Of a stretch of DNA of 14,667 nucleotides, positions 13,703 to 14,667 are shown in pieces. Position 1 is the stretch's first letter. Every line of letters starts with the position of its first letter. A model generated the notes under the pieces. That model saw only the letters and a program-made list of their open reading frames with translations. It did not search any database and was not told where the DNA came from. This DNA comes from an uncultured Muribaculaceae bacterium. Lineage in GTDB: Bacteria; Bacteroidota; Bacteroidia; Bacteroidales; Muribaculaceae. Both the position numbers and the translations under genes were made by a program. The DNA lies in contig CAJUQP010000060.1 in assembly GCA_910588245.1 (NCBI GenBank), forward strand, positions 1 through 14,667, in the 5' to 3' direction.

Positions 13703-14653
13703 ATGAATTTACATTCTGACAGGGAAGCGTTTAAGGAAATTATAGCACTTGCCTCTGACCATTTCAATTATGAACAGTCGCTTGTTGAAAAAGATTACAG
13801 GGTATCTAAGATATTACAAGATATTTCCATGTCAGAATATGCGGATAAGACCTACTTCAAAGGTGGGACTTCACTTTCTAAAGCCTACGGACTGATAGAA
13901 CGTTTCTCGGAAGATTTAGACTTGTTCGTTTTCACAGGCGATAAGAGTGCATCAAAGCAGGCAGAAAAGACATTAAATAAGAAACTCTCCAAATATTTAG
14001 CCGGGCTCAACAGTGACATATTCAGGAAAGATTTGTCGGAAACAGGTGGTAATTACCGCAAACTGTATTTCTCTTATAATAATATCTTTCAGAGCGTTGG
14101 TCTGAAGGAACATCTGGAGGTAGAGATAAAATCTTGCGACTTACCAGACAAAAGATTGATGTTCTATCCGGTAGACAAGCGGGTTATCAGACCGATAGTG
14201 ACCTCCTTTCTTGAAAGCATCGGACAAAAGAATTTGATAAACACTTATGGACTGAGATATTTTGAAATACAGTGCATCAATCCCCGTAAGACCATTTGCG
14301 ATAAGATTTCAAGATTAGTAAAACTATCTTACAAAGAAGATGCCGCCGCTCAGTTGGCAAAACACATCCGTGATATTTACGATTTGTCGTCACTCTACAA
14401 TAATAAGGAATATAACGATTACCTAAATTCAGAAGAATTCTTGGATGCCATGTACCGTGTGACAATAGAAGATGGACTAAACAAGAACTCCTGTTCTCAC
14501 TTATCATTGGCAGATGCGCCGATATTTAAGGAGGCCGAAACTATCATGGCGTTATCAGAAGTATCCACAGCATATATTTCCGATTTGAAAAAGCTGATTT
14601 TCGATAAAAGCAAGTACATATTCCGGAGCATAGCCGTTCACTTTCAAGGGTGA
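13703..14653 (+). CDS. AbiEii/AbiGii-family nucleotidyltransferase toxin
   Basis: A 316-residue toxin of the AbiEii/AbiGii family, a DNA polymerase beta-like nucleotidyltransferase fold. EKDYRVSKIL (29-38) is the usual N-terminal motif. FKGGTSLSKAYGLIERFSEDLDL (52-74) in two pieces holds the nucleotidyltransferase core: GGTSLSK with K60, and the metal-binding acids D71 and D73. Acidic residues in HLEVEIKS (E139, E141) are candidates for the third metal ligand. Studied relatives, such as MenT-type enzymes, add nucleotides to tRNA acceptor ends and halt growth, and AbiE systems protect against phage; the exact target of this one is unknown. The start lies 4 bases after the antitoxin gene, and all core residues appear intact, so the system is probably functional. 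The last 14 bases of the window after the stop show no terminator. Confidence 0.9.
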   Translation: MNLHSDREAFKEIIALASDHFNYEQSLVEKDYRVSKILQDISMSEYADKTYFKGGTSLSKAYGLIERFSEDLDLFVFTGDKSASKQAEKTLNKKLSKYLAGLNSDIFRKDLSETGGNYRKLYFSYNNIFQSVGLKEHLEVEIKSCDLPDKRLMFYPVDKRVIRPIVTSFLESIGQKNLINTYGLRYFEIQCINPRKTICDKISRLVKLSYKEDAAAQLAKHIRDIYDLSSLYNNKEYNDYLNSEEFLDAMYRVTIEDGLNKNSCSHLSLADAPIFKEAETIMALSEVSTAYISDLKKLIFDKSKYIFRSIAVHFQG

Positions 14654-14667
14654 ATCCACAGTCCAAA

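Overview
The window looks like a chromosome segment from a Bacteroidales gut bacterium, probably Muribaculaceae or a relative. The family guess rests on overall gene style and is inference. The order rests on the promoters. At least seven starts are preceded by the Bacteroidetes -7 element TAnnTTTG, at 313, 2579, 5144/5155, 6822, 10624 and 12965 on + and at 2466 and 6718 on -. Several have a TTTG -33 element exactly 20 bases upstream. Shine-Dalgarno sequences are weak.

Layout. (1) 1-690: an AT-rich stretch, then a HigA-type antitoxin gene with no complete toxin gene. A perfect 30-bp palindrome covers its -33 element. (2) 749-2428, minus strand: an acyltransferase-3 membrane protein followed by a pyridoxamine-phosphate-oxidase-like flavoprotein, probably one transcript. 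(3) 2609-5018, plus strand: a MarC-family membrane protein, then a secreted C69-family dipeptidase ending in a strong terminator. (4) 5182-5472: an orphan ribbon-helix-helix antitoxin-like gene whose last 46 bases overlap, tail to tail, a minus-strand MFS transporter (5427-6662). (5) 6911-10426: two exported GH51 alpha-L-arabinofuranosidases in tandem, 12 bases apart, ending in a strong terminator. They should release arabinose from arabinan or arabinoxylan fragments in the periplasm or beyond. (6) 10500-14653: an accessory block, visibly more AT-rich than the GH51 genes. It holds a 23-bp tandem repeat array next to an AAA/DUF4143 ATPase, a WYL-type regulator missing its middle, a small two-helix membrane protein, and a two-gene type IV (AbiE-like) toxin-antitoxin operon.

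The genes do not form one pathway. The arabinofuranosidase pair is the metabolic core; the divergent MFS transporter could share its context, but its substrate is unknown. The rest is mobile or defence-type cargo: one complete AbiE-type system, two antitoxin-like genes without toxins, and an ATPase of a family often found in accessory regions.

The most unusual non-coding signal is a set of three intergenic tracts made of degenerate 7-base units of the form AACCCTA. Each lies between two genes on the same strand and runs up to the downstream start codon, with the C/A-rich, nearly G-free strand always the transcribed sense. One tract supplies the last codons and the stop of the gene before it. 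The second notable signal is the 23-bp array beside the ATPase promoter. I found no rRNA, tRNA, CRISPR array or complete insertion sequence.
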